Translations under genes and position numbers: made by a program
Notes under the pieces: generated by a model
Told to the model about the DNA's origin: nothing
Databases searched by the model: none
What the model saw: the letters and a program-made list of their open reading frames with translations, nothing else
Source of the DNA: Triatoma infestans
Taxonomy: Eukaryota > Arthropoda > Insecta > Hemiptera > Reduviidae
Length of the DNA: 64,000 nucleotides
Direction of reading: 5' to 3'
Assembly (NCBI GenBank): GCA_011037195.1
Contig: JAAEAF010003357.1
Location: 62,001 to 126,000, forward strand
Part shown: positions 47,656 to 57,620 of the stretch, one piece after another
Layout: each line of letters begins with the position of its first letter
How positions within the stretch are numbered: the stretch's first letter is position 1

Positions 47656-48165
47656 AATAAGAGAAAGTAAAATTGTTTTTAGCGAAAGATCGGTTATGTG
47701 AATTGGATGCTGTATGTGAGAACAAATTATGTCAAAAAACAAGAACCTCAAACACTGCTTGGCACCATCGTCGCATCCGACACGCAAATTTCGGCCAACC
47801 GGAAATATAACATTATACTGAGCTTTTTTTTTGTCATTTCCTCTAAACTTGGTTTCCTCCAATAATTTTCCTTAACTCTCATACTCAAGCACCTCACAAA
47901 GCACACACAAAGTCCCGACAGTTTTTTGTAAAACATTTCTCTAAGTTTAGGGAGGTTTCTCTGGTGAAACAACTAGGTTAATCTTTTCCTCTAAAGTACA
48001 ACTTCAGTACAATATATGGTTCTATCGTCTACTATGTACTATTAATGGTAAATACATTAAAAATATTACTCAGAATTAGAAGTTGAAGGAGACTGAGTAA
48101 CTGAAAGTACGATTTTACGGAATAGGTGTCAGAGCTGTTAATTGGAAAATAGGCTCTTAAGTTTT
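47656..48165 (-). repeat. Family A copy, reverse, with undisrupted hAT target site
   Basis: 'gcgaaagatcggttatgtg', 'tgtatgtgagaacaaattatg', 'aaccggaaatataac' (47799-47813), 'ccaataattttccttaactc' and then 'ttttcctctaaagtacaact' plus 'tcagtacaatatatgg' (47985-48019), the empty octamer context. Confidence 0.8.
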
Positions 48166-49599
48166 TCTTTAAAGTAATACGAGTCGTTTCAAGTCGTGCG
48201 AGTATTTTCCGCCAGATTTTCTTTTATGTTTCTAAATGTCGAAAATAATGTCTTTATCTTTTTCTTTTCCATGTAATGCTTTATGCCTGCAAGAAAAAGG
48301 CTGGTGAAATCCCAACAAGAAAAGTGCTAGAAAGTAAAACAAAAAAAAAGAAAAGCTATGGTAAACTTTAAACTTTGCTGCCAATAAATAATAACAGGAA
48401 ATTGAGGGAGCCAGGGAGTATGAGGTAGGTGTAAGACGACATAAAGATATATGAATAGAAGGAACATTCTTCAACAGTGGTAAAAGAAAAGCAGAAGACG
48501 AAAAATAGTGGGAGGAGGGAGTGTTTATAAGAGATAGCTGAACTTGAATGCTTCTTTATCCCCTCTACTGGAGTGGTATGGAAAGAAAAGATATTCTGGA
48601 TCAGTGCCTAGATCAATTATATCCAGGAGTTTGGCAAAAGACAATACCAATCTCCTGATTTCTTAAATTTAGTATTTCCTACCTGACTGCAGGCTTGAAA
48701 ATCCAAGAAAACGGATGAAACACTGGGGTGCGATTTCTCTTACTGCTCTCTCAACCTGCTAATTTTCCTTCAAATTCGGAAATTCATGGCATACCAGTAA
48801 TGGGGTGAAATCATTGTACAAATACATGGAATGAACATTCGGCAAATGGACTTTTCTTTTTTTATGCAAACCCAAGGTGGTGTTATTCCTTCTACATAAG
48901 TACTTCTTCAGGGATGTGGCCAACCTCAGGTTTCCCAGAGTAAACCGTGTTGGAATTATTACATTGTTATCTTACAACTTATACACCTGCAAGATAATTA
49001 GTTGGTTTGGCGAACCAATGGGTGAAATTTTAGTTCACTACTTAACATGCTCTTTTACACATGCATACTCTCGCCCTTTAACGGATGATTACGTGAAAGC
49101 TTATAAACACAAACAGTCCGAGGTAACCGAAATAGATTCCCTTTATGGTCTCGCTCTGGATATGTCTTCCTGTAGCCTTCCTTTCAACACCTTCCTCTTT
49201 TTCTTCTTTTTTCTTTCTTGAATTATTAATTAAGAAGGTGGGGCTTAGCAACGCCTCCTCATCACCATACAGAGGTTTTTCTTAAAAAACTGAAATATGC
49301 AACACTGCCCGTTATTAGATCACACCGTTTTAAGCTTAGCGTCGTCACATCACCTCGGAACATTCTTAAAAATATATTTTGTCCAAAAAAAAAATCTAAA
49401 AATTAATCTTTAGTAAATAATCGGAAATAAACTAGTTATCAAGAAATCTTGATACCTACTCATGTAATTTTCTTTTACAAATTTTTTAAAGTTGGAATAT
49501 TTAGTCTTAGCGCTCACTAACGCTAGGGTCTTTTACATGGCACTAACGACACATCATAAAACGAAGCCTAAAATTTCAGCAACCTTAGAATACTAAAAT
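48166..49599. other. No gene; family A fragment
   Basis: A short family A end piece at 48700-48850. The plus frame 48877-49221 (114 codons) is the longest unexplained frame here. It lacks recognisable domains and ends in a phenylalanine-rich tail read from a T-rich tract. Confidence 0.45.
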
Positions 49600-49868
49600 T
49601 TCAGCATCCTAAAATCTATTTTTCCAGGAAAATGTCAAAAGAATAGGCTTTAATTAATGGTATTTAACATTTTAAAAAATATCTATCAAACCGATTTTAT
49701 TTTATTTTTAAGATATTTAATTGTATTGTGTTTTTAACAGTTACTAAAACAGACGTTATTCGATTTAACACTTTAGCGGAAAGCCTCTGAAGGTTTCGCT
49801 TGCACCCTCCCCGTCCCAGAAAGCCAGCAAAATTTTCCCAAAGAAATGGTTCAAATAAAAGAGAAAAA
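49600..49868 (+). repeat. Family A fragment, forward
   Basis: 'taaaatctatttttccagg' (49611-49629) and 'aattttcccaaagaaatgg' plus 'ttcaaataaaag' (49831-49861). Family C is inserted or joined directly after 'caaataaaag'. Confidence 0.75.
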
Positions 49869-50091
49869 CATCAGAGATATTTTCCGTGATAGCCTGCTTC
49901 TTTTTTGTGGTCATCGATCGGTTTCGGGCGCTCGCCCATGATCAGGATCTTTTTGTTAGGGTAATAACATAGACTTGCACAGAGAAAATCTATTATACTG
50001 TTTGACAAAAACATCCTGATCATGGGCGAGCGCCCGAAACCGGTCGATGACCACAAAAAGAAGCAGGCTATAACAGAAAATATCTCTGATG
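49869..50091. repeat. Family C foldback: two 87-bp inverted arms
   Basis: The left arm (49869-49955) begins CATCAGAGATATTTTCCGTG and the right arm (50005-50091) is its near-exact complement, ending TATCTCTGATG. The 49-bp spacer includes 'aacatagacttgcacagag', which is also found in the single copy at 10838 in the opposite sense. Each arm carries the hammerhead-like motif. The right flank 'cttcccagctctgcagagcc' matches the 3' flank part of the 10838 copy. Confidence 0.92.
50012..50049 (+). ncRNA. Hammerhead-ribozyme-like motif (type I, minimal stem III)
   Basis: Order along the RNA: CATC (stem I 5'), CTGATCA (core, one base from CTGATGA), T, GGGC-GAGC-GCCC (stem II), GAAAC (core and stem III), CGGTC (stem III end and GUC cleavage triplet), GATG (stem I 3', complementary to CATC). 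ACCGGT as a self-complementary stem III is a feature of dimer-acting minimal hammerheads described from Penelope-like elements. The unpaired T before stem II and the core G-to-C change argue against activity of this exact copy. Confidence 0.5.
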
Positions 50092-50125
50092 CTTCCCAGC
50101 TCTGCAGAGCCAACCATAACAAAAA

Positions 50126-50530
50126 GTGAAAAAGTATTATTATAATGAACGAAAATTCAAGTAAAACTTTTCTGGGATATTTTTCGAGAAAACTGCAAAA
50201 AAAAGTATTAAAAAAACAGTAAAGTCGCACTTCGCTAAGATCATTATTGTCCGAAATCTATTGGAAAGATCCCATGATAGTAGCTATAAATAGATTTATT
50301 ATATTTAAGTATAATTTGGAGATATTTTGTTTAAACAGGGAAAAAAATAAATAAACCACACATCAATTTCGTATTCTGCACTAATGACCAAAGCTGTCAT
50401 TACGTCCCCCCCAAAAAAACATATCGTATTCAAAGCACTTTGAAACATGTACTTCCGGTGAGAACTCAATTAAGCAAATTAGAACACGATTGCAATAATC
50501 TCTATTACTAGTACTAAAAAGAAGTTATAT
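50126..50530 (+). repeat. Family A pieces, forward
   Basis: 'aaagtcgcacttcgctaag' (50222-50239), 'gatattttgtttaaacaggg' where the CA tract would be, 'ttgaaacatgtacttccggt' plus 'gagaactcaatt' (50440-50470) and 'ctctattactagtactaaaaag'. Confidence 0.75.
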
Positions 50531-50936
50531 ACATATATACAAACCCCTTCCTAAAAAAGCACGATAGAATTCCCCCCTTCCGGCAGCAAAACTTTTAAGT
50601 TAATAATCATCACTGTTGATAAAAACTTAATTACACTGTTCAACTGATAAGCAATTTTCTGATAATAAATCCCATTAATTTTGCCCGAGGAACTATAATT
50701 TTGTAAAATAACTTTACACGCAGACCAAAAATATTTTGATGATGATTATCTTATCAGTAAGTGTTAATTTTAGCAGTAAATATTTTCTTTTTCAAATAAT
50801 AAAGTTTATTATCCAGATAATTATTAATTGTAGTCCCAGTTTTTTTTTTGGAACAATTAATGACATTGCTAATTATTTAATATGTTAAATTAATGTCTGA
50901 ATGGATTTATAATATAAAGATCTGGTATGTAACACA
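50531..50936. other. No gene recognised
   Basis: AT-rich; a TGATAATAAA-like island only. Confidence 0.5.
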
Positions 50937-50998
50937 TCCACACACACACACACACACAACACACACACAAAACGCGCGCGCGCGCGTGCGCGCGCAAA
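50937..50998. repeat. CA microsatellite passing into a CG tract
   Basis: Alternating CA (50939-50970) leads into alternating CG (50973-50995). It follows 'gatctggtatgtaacacat' and precedes 'acgactttctcttactgc', so it has expanded inside the family A left-end motif. Confidence 0.95.
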
Positions 50999-51059
50999 CA
51001 CAAACGACTTTCTCTTACTGCAATTTACATAACTAATAATTTTTTCAAACTTATACTTT

Positions 51060-51215
51060 TATCTCTGGTATTTTATCCGTCATAGCATGCATATTCCTTT
51101 GGTTTCTGTCCGGTTTCGGATTTACATCCATTGTCAGAGCAAATTCACCAAGTTCGTGTAGAGAGTTCACTTCAACGCAATGTTTCTGTTACACTCACAC
51201 TCGTTGGAATTTTTT
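51060..51215 (-). repeat. Family D repeat (related to family C), copy 1
   Basis: 'ggtattttatccgtcatagc' aligns with 'gatattttccgtgatagcc' of family C, and 'ctgtccggtttcgg' with 'tcgatcggtttcggg'. Read on the minus strand it gives CTGACAA-T-GGAT-GTAA-ATCC-GAAAC-CGGAC, the hammerhead-like layout with a different but still paired stem II. 'ttcgtgtagagagttcac' and 'aacgcaatgtttctgttac' extend it and are shared with 56505-56650. Confidence 0.7.
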
Positions 51216-51312
51216 ACTAAATGTTTTGTTACCTTTAATATTGAGGAGGTGAAAGATGGCTCACTATATATCCCCGTGTTTTCTTAGTGGTTAAAATGGT
51301 GCATCTAAATGT
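51216..51312. other. Spacer with direct repeat of the foldback motif
   Basis: 'ccccgtgttttcttagtggt' (51270-51289) is a direct duplicate of the inner part of the foldback arm that follows. Confidence 0.6.
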
Positions 51313-51457
51313 TAGACCGCCGGCCGTTTCCTTATGTCCCGTGTTATCTTAGTGGTTAATCTTAATGGTGTGTCGCGTACCTAGGATAGATAATACAAGG
51401 ATATACCATCTTAACCACTAAGATAACATGGGGCATAAAGAGGTCACAGGTGGTCTA
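51313..51457. repeat. Foldback repeat with 47-bp arms
   Basis: The left arm 51313-51359 (TAGACC ... CTTAGTGGTTAA) pairs with 51411-51457 (TTAACCACTAAG ... GGTCTA), almost perfectly over the inner 17 bp and with mismatches outward. The spacer is about 51 bp. No target duplication was identified. Confidence 0.85.
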
Positions 51458-51529
51458 ATATATATAACTCATGGATACAACATTTAAATCATTAAAATAA
51501 CTAGGGAAAATGGGGGCCTATCGATGTTG

Positions 51530-51600
51530 GCGGTTGGGGTTAGACCTGGGACCCCCTGCCTTCAGGGAGGAGCGCCTAGGTCACACTTATAACCATAAGC
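51530..51600 (-). mobile_element. Possible tRNA-derived SINE head, degenerate
   Basis: On the minus strand: CTAGGCGCTCC, then CCTGAAGGCAGG (an anticodon-arm-like hairpin), then GGGTCCCAGGTCTAACCCC, which resembles a B box with two changes. No A box of good quality. Confidence 0.3.
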
Positions 51601-51605
51601 CGGGA

Positions 51606-52889
51606 CCTAGACGCTCTGGCCGGACGTTATAGTCTAACTAGGTCAACAAAAAAACTAAACAGCCGCCATGTTGGATTGGCTCAAAATGCTCCTTTTATTC
51701 CTACTCGAGTTTCTTCAAGATGGGAATGTCGACCACACATTTAATTCTTATTAATATTACCAACTTAAATCACCAAATATATTGAAATCTACTTCAGACC
51801 AAAGGTTAAAATAAACTTTGCAAAGACTTTTTTTGGTTGCATTCATTTTTTCCCGTTTACGGCTTCAGATATTTTCTTCAAACCAGGAATGCTAATAAAA
51901 GATAATAAACCAATCATTTTTCTTTGAAACATTTATTTTTGTTTATTATAAAAAAAAATTATTTTTAGAATCTTGTTTAAGTTGTATAATTAGGTCATTA
52001 TGTTTTGTTCAGTTTTATTGGGACTGACAGAGAGAAACACTGACTGTTGGGTTACAGTTTATATATATATTGTACGATTCTGTAACAAATTTATTAATGA
52101 ATTATATTACGGCCAAGTAAACGATTAGCAAAAATTCCAAGATTGAAGATAAATCTGTCGATGAAAATTGTAATCATTGTAATACACAAAGTCATGTAAA
52201 TGGTTCACTCACCAGATTTTTTCTTATCCAATAATTGTAATAAATTAAAAAAACCTACACAAGTCTCGTTTACAACACATGTTGTACTAAACAGAAAAAT
52301 TTATTATTATCTGTACTTAAGGTATAAAATGGAGTAGGAAGAAGATAAATTCATTACTACAATATATTTTACGATATGATCTGTAAACTCCGTAAGGACA
52401 TAAAAAATATGGTGAGATTATTGAAGTTTCACTTTTTATTATTATTGTTATAGAAACATACGAAAGTGGATAACAAACTGTGAAATTTTCATGTTTTCCA
52501 CGGAAAAGCTCTTATTTTCCATAGAGTACCACATAATCAGATATAGTCTCATTTTATTCATTTTTTTTATAAACTTTTCTCACTCTCTCTCAATCCCTCC
52601 CAGTCTCTCTCTCTCTCTCACTCTCTCTCTGTATCTTTATTAGAAGAAAAGTTAGGGAAAGAAAATGCTCCTATTCAAGTCATAATATCATTCATAATCT
52701 GCCAAAAATAAAACCAAAGATTTTGATAGTTTCTATTAAAAAAAAAAAAAACTGATGTGAAACACTCAATAATGTTTAGTTACACTCAATATATACTAAA
52801 TATATTAGATAATTGTCTCAAACATTGGAATTTTTTATAAATGAATGAAAAAAACAAAACCGAAAACACACAAAAATTTTACATCACAG
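51606..52889. other. No gene; CT microsatellite
   Basis: CT-rich tract at 52580-52632 and otherwise AT-rich unclassified sequence. Confidence 0.5.
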
Positions 52890-53215
52890 ATTCTCTAAAA
52901 ACCTGACGAAAATCAATTTCACCCAGAAAAATACGAGAAAATTACGAAAAAGTGAAGAGAAAAAAAACATAAATTAAAGTGGCGCTTCCAGTGATGGGTT
53001 TGCCTGGAATCTTCTTGTCGGTAGCGATGGGAGTAACTACACTGAATACGAATTTTATCTTCCTGCGATTTTTTGTTTTTCAAATATTTTGGTCACACAC
53101 ATATCACTCACTAACATTTTTTTTTTGTGCTCAGGAGGATTTCAAAACATGTACTTCTGTAGAAAATTCGATGTCTAAAATTTGACGATCTCAACATTTC
53201 TTCTGATGCCAGGAG
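52890..53215 (+). repeat. Family A copy, forward
   Basis: 'ctgacgaaaatcaatttcac', 'aaagtggcgcttccagtgat' (52976-52995), 'gcgattttttgtttttcaaa', 'tattttggtcacacacatat' (microsatellite lost), 'ggatttcaaaacatgtactt' and 'caacatttcttctgatgcc' plus 'aggagtaagaac'. Confidence 0.85.
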
Positions 53216-54137
53216 TAAGAACAAAAAAAGACATCAGTACAGGCACACTTTATTTCAGTTGATTGACACTGATTGAATACTTATCAACACTTATTATCAT
53301 TGCCTAAGCGAAATACCAAATTTCAACTTCTTCAATTTTCCCCTCTCCTTTCATGTGACAGATTTTATTCACAATCTCGCACATACACATTCACACACAA
53401 AGTTTACTCTCTAAAAATACGATTGCAATAGATCGTATATTAGTAAGAATAACTTAAAAATATCTTGATACAAGCAAATTCCTGGACTCTTGGTAAATAT
53501 TTTAATATTTCACCTTGAATGTTTACTAATCCTTGTTAGTGTAAGCATAAGTTTTAATAAATAGACTAGCAAACAAAAAAGAAAAAAGAAAATAAATAGA
53601 GAAATTAATTTAAAAAAAAAAAAATAAATGGTATAAATAAATAGAAAGAATTTGTCCATAGACAATCTGCCGAGAACTAATTACGAAAAAAGAATTCTTC
53701 ACAGTAGTTACTCATTAACTTTATTTTGTAATCAAGTGACTAGTTATTATTCCTTTTTTTTATATAAAAAGAAAGTAATTTTAAAAATAAAATTAATTAT
53801 TTTTAAGAATTGGAACAATTATTATAATTAGGATACACAACAAAATCAAACTAAACTAGAAACTGAGTTTTTTCATTTTACATTTAATGAGAATTTAATT
53901 TAACTGAAGAATTAACATAATTAAAAGAAAAAATTCTTAGTATGGCTGAGTCACAGGTAATTGGAAGTTTAACTGTCAACTTTTTATTTGCAGTAATGAA
54001 TAAAAAGTTCAAAAGAAAACCTAACATTACGGTTTCAACAGCAGAGCTCCTCTTAGAATCTGATGAAAACTTTGAAATGAATTATTCAATGAAATTTTTC
54101 AAAAAGAAGCAATTTTTCATCTTGAAAAAGAAATAGC
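53216..54137. other. No gene recognised
   Basis: Degraded family A piece to 53460, then A-rich sequence. The frame 53942-54136 abuts the tandem array and has no recognisable domain. Confidence 0.5.
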
Positions 54138-54522
54138 GCAATCTGATGGGCACTCACACAACTATCTCACCTTACTGCATGTGCAACATTCACTTTCTCT
54201 CTTAGTGCAGTTCGGCAATCTGATGGGCACTCACACAACTAGCTCACCTTACTGCATGTGCAACATTCACTTTCTCTCTTAGTGCAGTTCGGCAATCTGA
54301 TGGGCACTCACACAACTAGCTCACCTTACTGCATGTGCAACATTCACTTTCTCTCTTAGTGCAGTTCGGCAATCTGATGGGCACTCACACAACTAGCTCA
54401 CCTTACTGCATGTGCAACATTCACTTTCTCTCTTAATGCAGTTCGGCAATCTGATGGGCACTCACACAACTTTCTCATCTTACTGCATGTGAAACATTCA
54501 CTTTCTCTCTTAATGCAGTTCT
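54138..54522 (+). repeat. Tandem array of five 77-bp units
   Basis: Units start with 'gcaatctgatgggcactcac' at 54138, 54215, 54292, 54369 and 54446, so the period is exactly 77 bp. Each unit contains two versions of the family A end motif: 'ctgatgggcactcacacaac' plus 'cttactgc', then 'gtgcaacattcactttctct' plus 'cttagtgc'. The first and last units are slightly diverged at the outer edges. Confidence 0.97.
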
Positions 54523-56279
54523 CAATAATTAATTGATTTTCTCCTAAGCTGGAAGATGCATAACATTACATATATGTGCCGAAATGGGTGTATGAATGGA
54601 ATGGGATATGAAGTCAGGCCAACCCGATTTGCAGCAAAAACATTAAATCCTAGGAAACAAATAGAAATAAAATTGCAATACCAAAGTCTTTTAACTGCTA
54701 AGTATAATAAGTTTAAAGAAAACTGTACGTGATTATAATACCTCTCTACCAAGATAAGAATGAGATAGTCGGAATAAGGTAACACGTTTGATGGCGTGGA
54801 CACGGTGGGTTTAGTGAGAAACACCAGGCGACAAAACACCTTCCCCACTGAAAGTTTTTATGGCGGCCTTGATTGTAGGCTAGGTAACTTTAATGGGCAA
54901 AAAACCATAGGATCATTAGAAATGGTGGCTGGTCTGCTTATAGAGAAGCCATTGTCGACCCATTAAGCGTTTGTTCCTTTTGGGCCTCTGTAAGGTTGGC
55001 ATGGCCCCCTCCTAGGACTGAAGCAAGCTAAGACCTGTATGGGCGGTTATAACCAAGTAAGATCTGAGAGCGGATATAACCAGAAAAGATCTGAAGCGTG
55101 CATCAGTCTGAGTAGAAATAGTGCTCACATGTTTATGGGTTAGCTCACGGGATATTGTAGGCTCAGGAGGCAGAGGAAACTGAAAAAGTTGGAACAAGAA
55201 TTACGATACACCTGCAGATTCTATGGGAGAGATGGAGAAGACTCCATTACACCAACTATCCAGAGAAGCCTGGATGTTTACACGGTGTTGGAGGAAGACA
55301 TATAGCTTCCTTAGAACCTTCCAAGATTCTGTGATTTCTCAGAGATCTTGATTTGGGAGGGGTGCTGTAGGTAGGGTGAGTGGTCTCATCCTGGCATCAA
55401 TAGAGGGCACACTAGATCTCTTTGGACGCAGTGCACTAGCTGCCATCACAGTCGGAGGGAACACCGGAACATGTGTTCTGATATTAACCACCAGGGTCCA
55501 CTACTAACTGTAGCTATTCACCATGCAAAGATCGACACCTTGTGAGTTTGTAATACAATATCATATACCTATAGCTTTAACTCGAATGGATTTAATACTC
55601 ATTGAGCTAAGCAGAGGCTCAATGAAAAAGACGATTAGTTCAAACATTTTGGATAACTCTTTCTAAAATTACTAAATTATTCTTTGTAAACACTGAACAC
55701 AAAATAATTACAACTCTTCGACTTTTTTCCTCCAAAAATCCAAAAATATAAGCTTTGAAATATTTCAGCTTTGACAGAAAGAAAATGTGTTCCTGCTGAA
55801 AAAATTGTCGACAAAACGAGAAGAAAATTAAATTCAAAAAAAAAAAGGAAAACATAATTTACCCCGATTTTTCTTAGCTTGCTTTGCTAAGAGATCTAGA
55901 GCTAACGTTAGAAAAGATTACAAATGTGAGAGAGACAGAGAGAACTGTGTGAGGAGGGAAGTTAGGGGGAGTGACACAGTTTTAATTTTCTCCAAGTGTA
56001 ATATCCAACTGTAAAGAAGGACATTTTCTTGGAAAATCTCGTCTTTTACCATGTTTTCCTTTTGCTACACTTAATTAAGGAGTTCACTCAGTGACACGGT
56101 AATCCTCTAAAGATATTTCCATGGAAAATGTTTACTTTCCAGTTCATGAATGAAAAGAACGGCTTCTTCCAATCAAAGTTCCTCTTCTAAATAACATAGT
56201 AACTTAATATGCATACAATATGTAAATTTTTACCATCTCTTACTGCTGATAATATAGAATAGTTAAGATTAGTGATAGT
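54523..56279. other. No gene; small internal duplication
   Basis: At 55044-55098 'gcggttataaccaagtaaga' and 'gcggatataaccagaaaaga' are adjacent diverged repeats of about 30 bp. A peptide-like frame (55012-55197, -) reads through them without known domains. Confidence 0.45.
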
Positions 56280-56490
56280 GTCAAATATTCTAAATAGAAT
56301 TTTCACCGGAAATATAGGTTTGTTTTATTTTAGTTCAGTAAATCCAAAAAATTGGCTCTGTGTCAGCAATTCAAAAACGGAAAATTCCAGCAAACATGAT
56401 ATTTCATTGTATGTTCTACCAGGGAACCTGACAATAAGATCTGGCCAAAATAGAAAAAGGAAAAAATTACGAGATATTGTACCAATTTAC
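56280..56490 (-). repeat. Family A copy, reverse, diverged
   Basis: 'agaattttcaccggaaatat' (56297-56316), 'aaaaattggctctgtgtcag', 'caattcaaaaacggaaaatt' and 'ccagcaaacatgatatttca'. Confidence 0.75.
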
Positions 56491-56504
56491 TGAATGGATT
56501 TATA

Positions 56505-56655
56505 TCATCTGGCATTTTATCCATTGTCGCATGCATATTTCTTTTATTTCTGACGGGTTTCAAATTTTCACCCATTCAGAGTAAATTTATCAACTTCGTG
56601 TAAATAGTTTACTTCAACGAAATGTTTCTGTTACACACTATACTTTTGGCTTGTT
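56505..56655 (-). repeat. Family D repeat, copy 2
   Basis: 'ggcattttatccattgtcgc' plus 'atgcatatttc', 'tctgacgggtttcaaatttt', 'caacttcgtgtaaatagttt' and 'aacgaaatgtttctgttaca' align with 51060-51215. The core is decayed: stem II no longer pairs. Confidence 0.75.
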
Positions 56656-57045
56656 GATTAAATCATTGAATACTTTGCTCAAGAGTCAAATATTAGATTT
56701 TTTCTGCAATCAATCAAACAAAAATTGGATTCAAATAAGTATGTGAAGAAGTTATCTCAGAATAAAAGATTCCTTTTAGAAAGGTTATAGTTTTGTCAAC
56801 AATTCCATAATTAAAACATATACAAATATTTCTCTTATACATTATTATTATTACACGTGGCAATAGGTATAAAGAAATATTTATATGATTATGCCTATGT
56901 GGCAGCACTTCGCAAAACAATTAACTTTCAACACACTAGTGAGAGAAAGTAGTGTATAACTCTTGTGTGTGAAAGTTGAATTTTAATCACTAAATTTAGT
57001 TAATAATCGTCATATTATTCAACGATTGCAATATAATAAAGAACT
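56656..57045. other. No gene recognised
   Basis: Nothing supported. Confidence 0.5.
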
Positions 57046-57071
57046 GGTGTGTGTGTGTGCGTGTGTGTGTG
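57046..57071. repeat. GT microsatellite of a family A copy
   Basis: A nearly pure GT tract at the fixed position of a reverse family A copy, whose remaining part resumes after the SINE. Confidence 0.85.
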
Positions 57072-57102
57072 AAATCTTGTATGAATAGCATGACTCAGTC
57101 AT

Positions 57103-57382
57103 AGGGAAGGGATTAGCTCAGTGGGAGCTCGCTGGACTAGCAACGCGGGGGTCCCGGGTTCGAGTCCAGCTGCTGCCCTTAGATTTTTTTTTTCCTAGAA
57201 GCCTCTTACAGCTCACTGTCTGGTGATGGTCAGTGTTGTCTCTAACGGAAGAACACTGTCTGGAGGCCGGCAGTGCACAGAGAAGTCTTCGAACTTTGGG
57301 GTAGCTATATGGGCCCAGAAGGGCTTTGGATAGCATAGGGCTTGGTCCCTCCCCACAGACAATACAAAAAAATAATAAAATA
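57103..57382 (+). mobile_element. tRNA-Ala-derived SINE with 13-bp target duplication
   Basis: The head (57104-57180) contains TTAGCTCAGTGGGAG (A box), CTAGCAA as a putative anticodon loop (AGC, alanine) and GGGTTCGAGTCC (B box), the two internal RNA polymerase III promoter boxes. The body (57181-57360) includes a CAGTGTT...AACACTG hairpin, and the tail is A-rich (57364-57382). ATGACTCAGTCAT (57090-57102) and ATGACCCATTCAT (57383-57395) are a 13-bp duplication with two mismatches. Acceptor and T stems pair poorly, so it is not a working tRNA. Mobilisation would be by a LINE in trans. Confidence 0.88.
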
Positions 57383-57395
57383 ATGACCCATTCAT

Positions 57396-57620
57396 GAAAA
57401 ATCTCAGAAAAGTCAAAATAGAATTTCCATTTTGGAATCTAGACGATCCAAGACGATAAGTCTAAAAATGTGCCAGCCGGAAATGCCATTCTAATGAATA
57501 AAAAGTTTAACGCTTTTCTCGAAAAAGACTCCAATGCCTAGTTTGAACAATCTAGAAGCATCATCCCTAGTGATAGTGCCACTGCATCTTGAAGAGGAGG
57601 TGGAGGTTAACTCTATTTTC
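57396..57620 (-). repeat. Family A copy, reverse, continued after the SINE
   Basis: 'gaaaaatctcagaaaagtca', 'gtgccagccggaaatgcc' (57470-57487) and 'ctcgaaaaagactccaatgc' continue the copy whose GT tract lies at 57046-57071. Confidence 0.75.

Noticed and set aside
48877..49221. 114-codon open frame on the plus strand
   Set aside because: Longest unexplained frame, but it shows no domain, no splice-supported context and ends in a T-rich homopolymer region; I see no reason to call it a gene.
57104..57180. Functional tRNA-Ala gene
   Set aside because: A and B boxes are good, but acceptor, anticodon and T stems have several mismatches, and a SINE body, A-rich tail and target duplication surround it.
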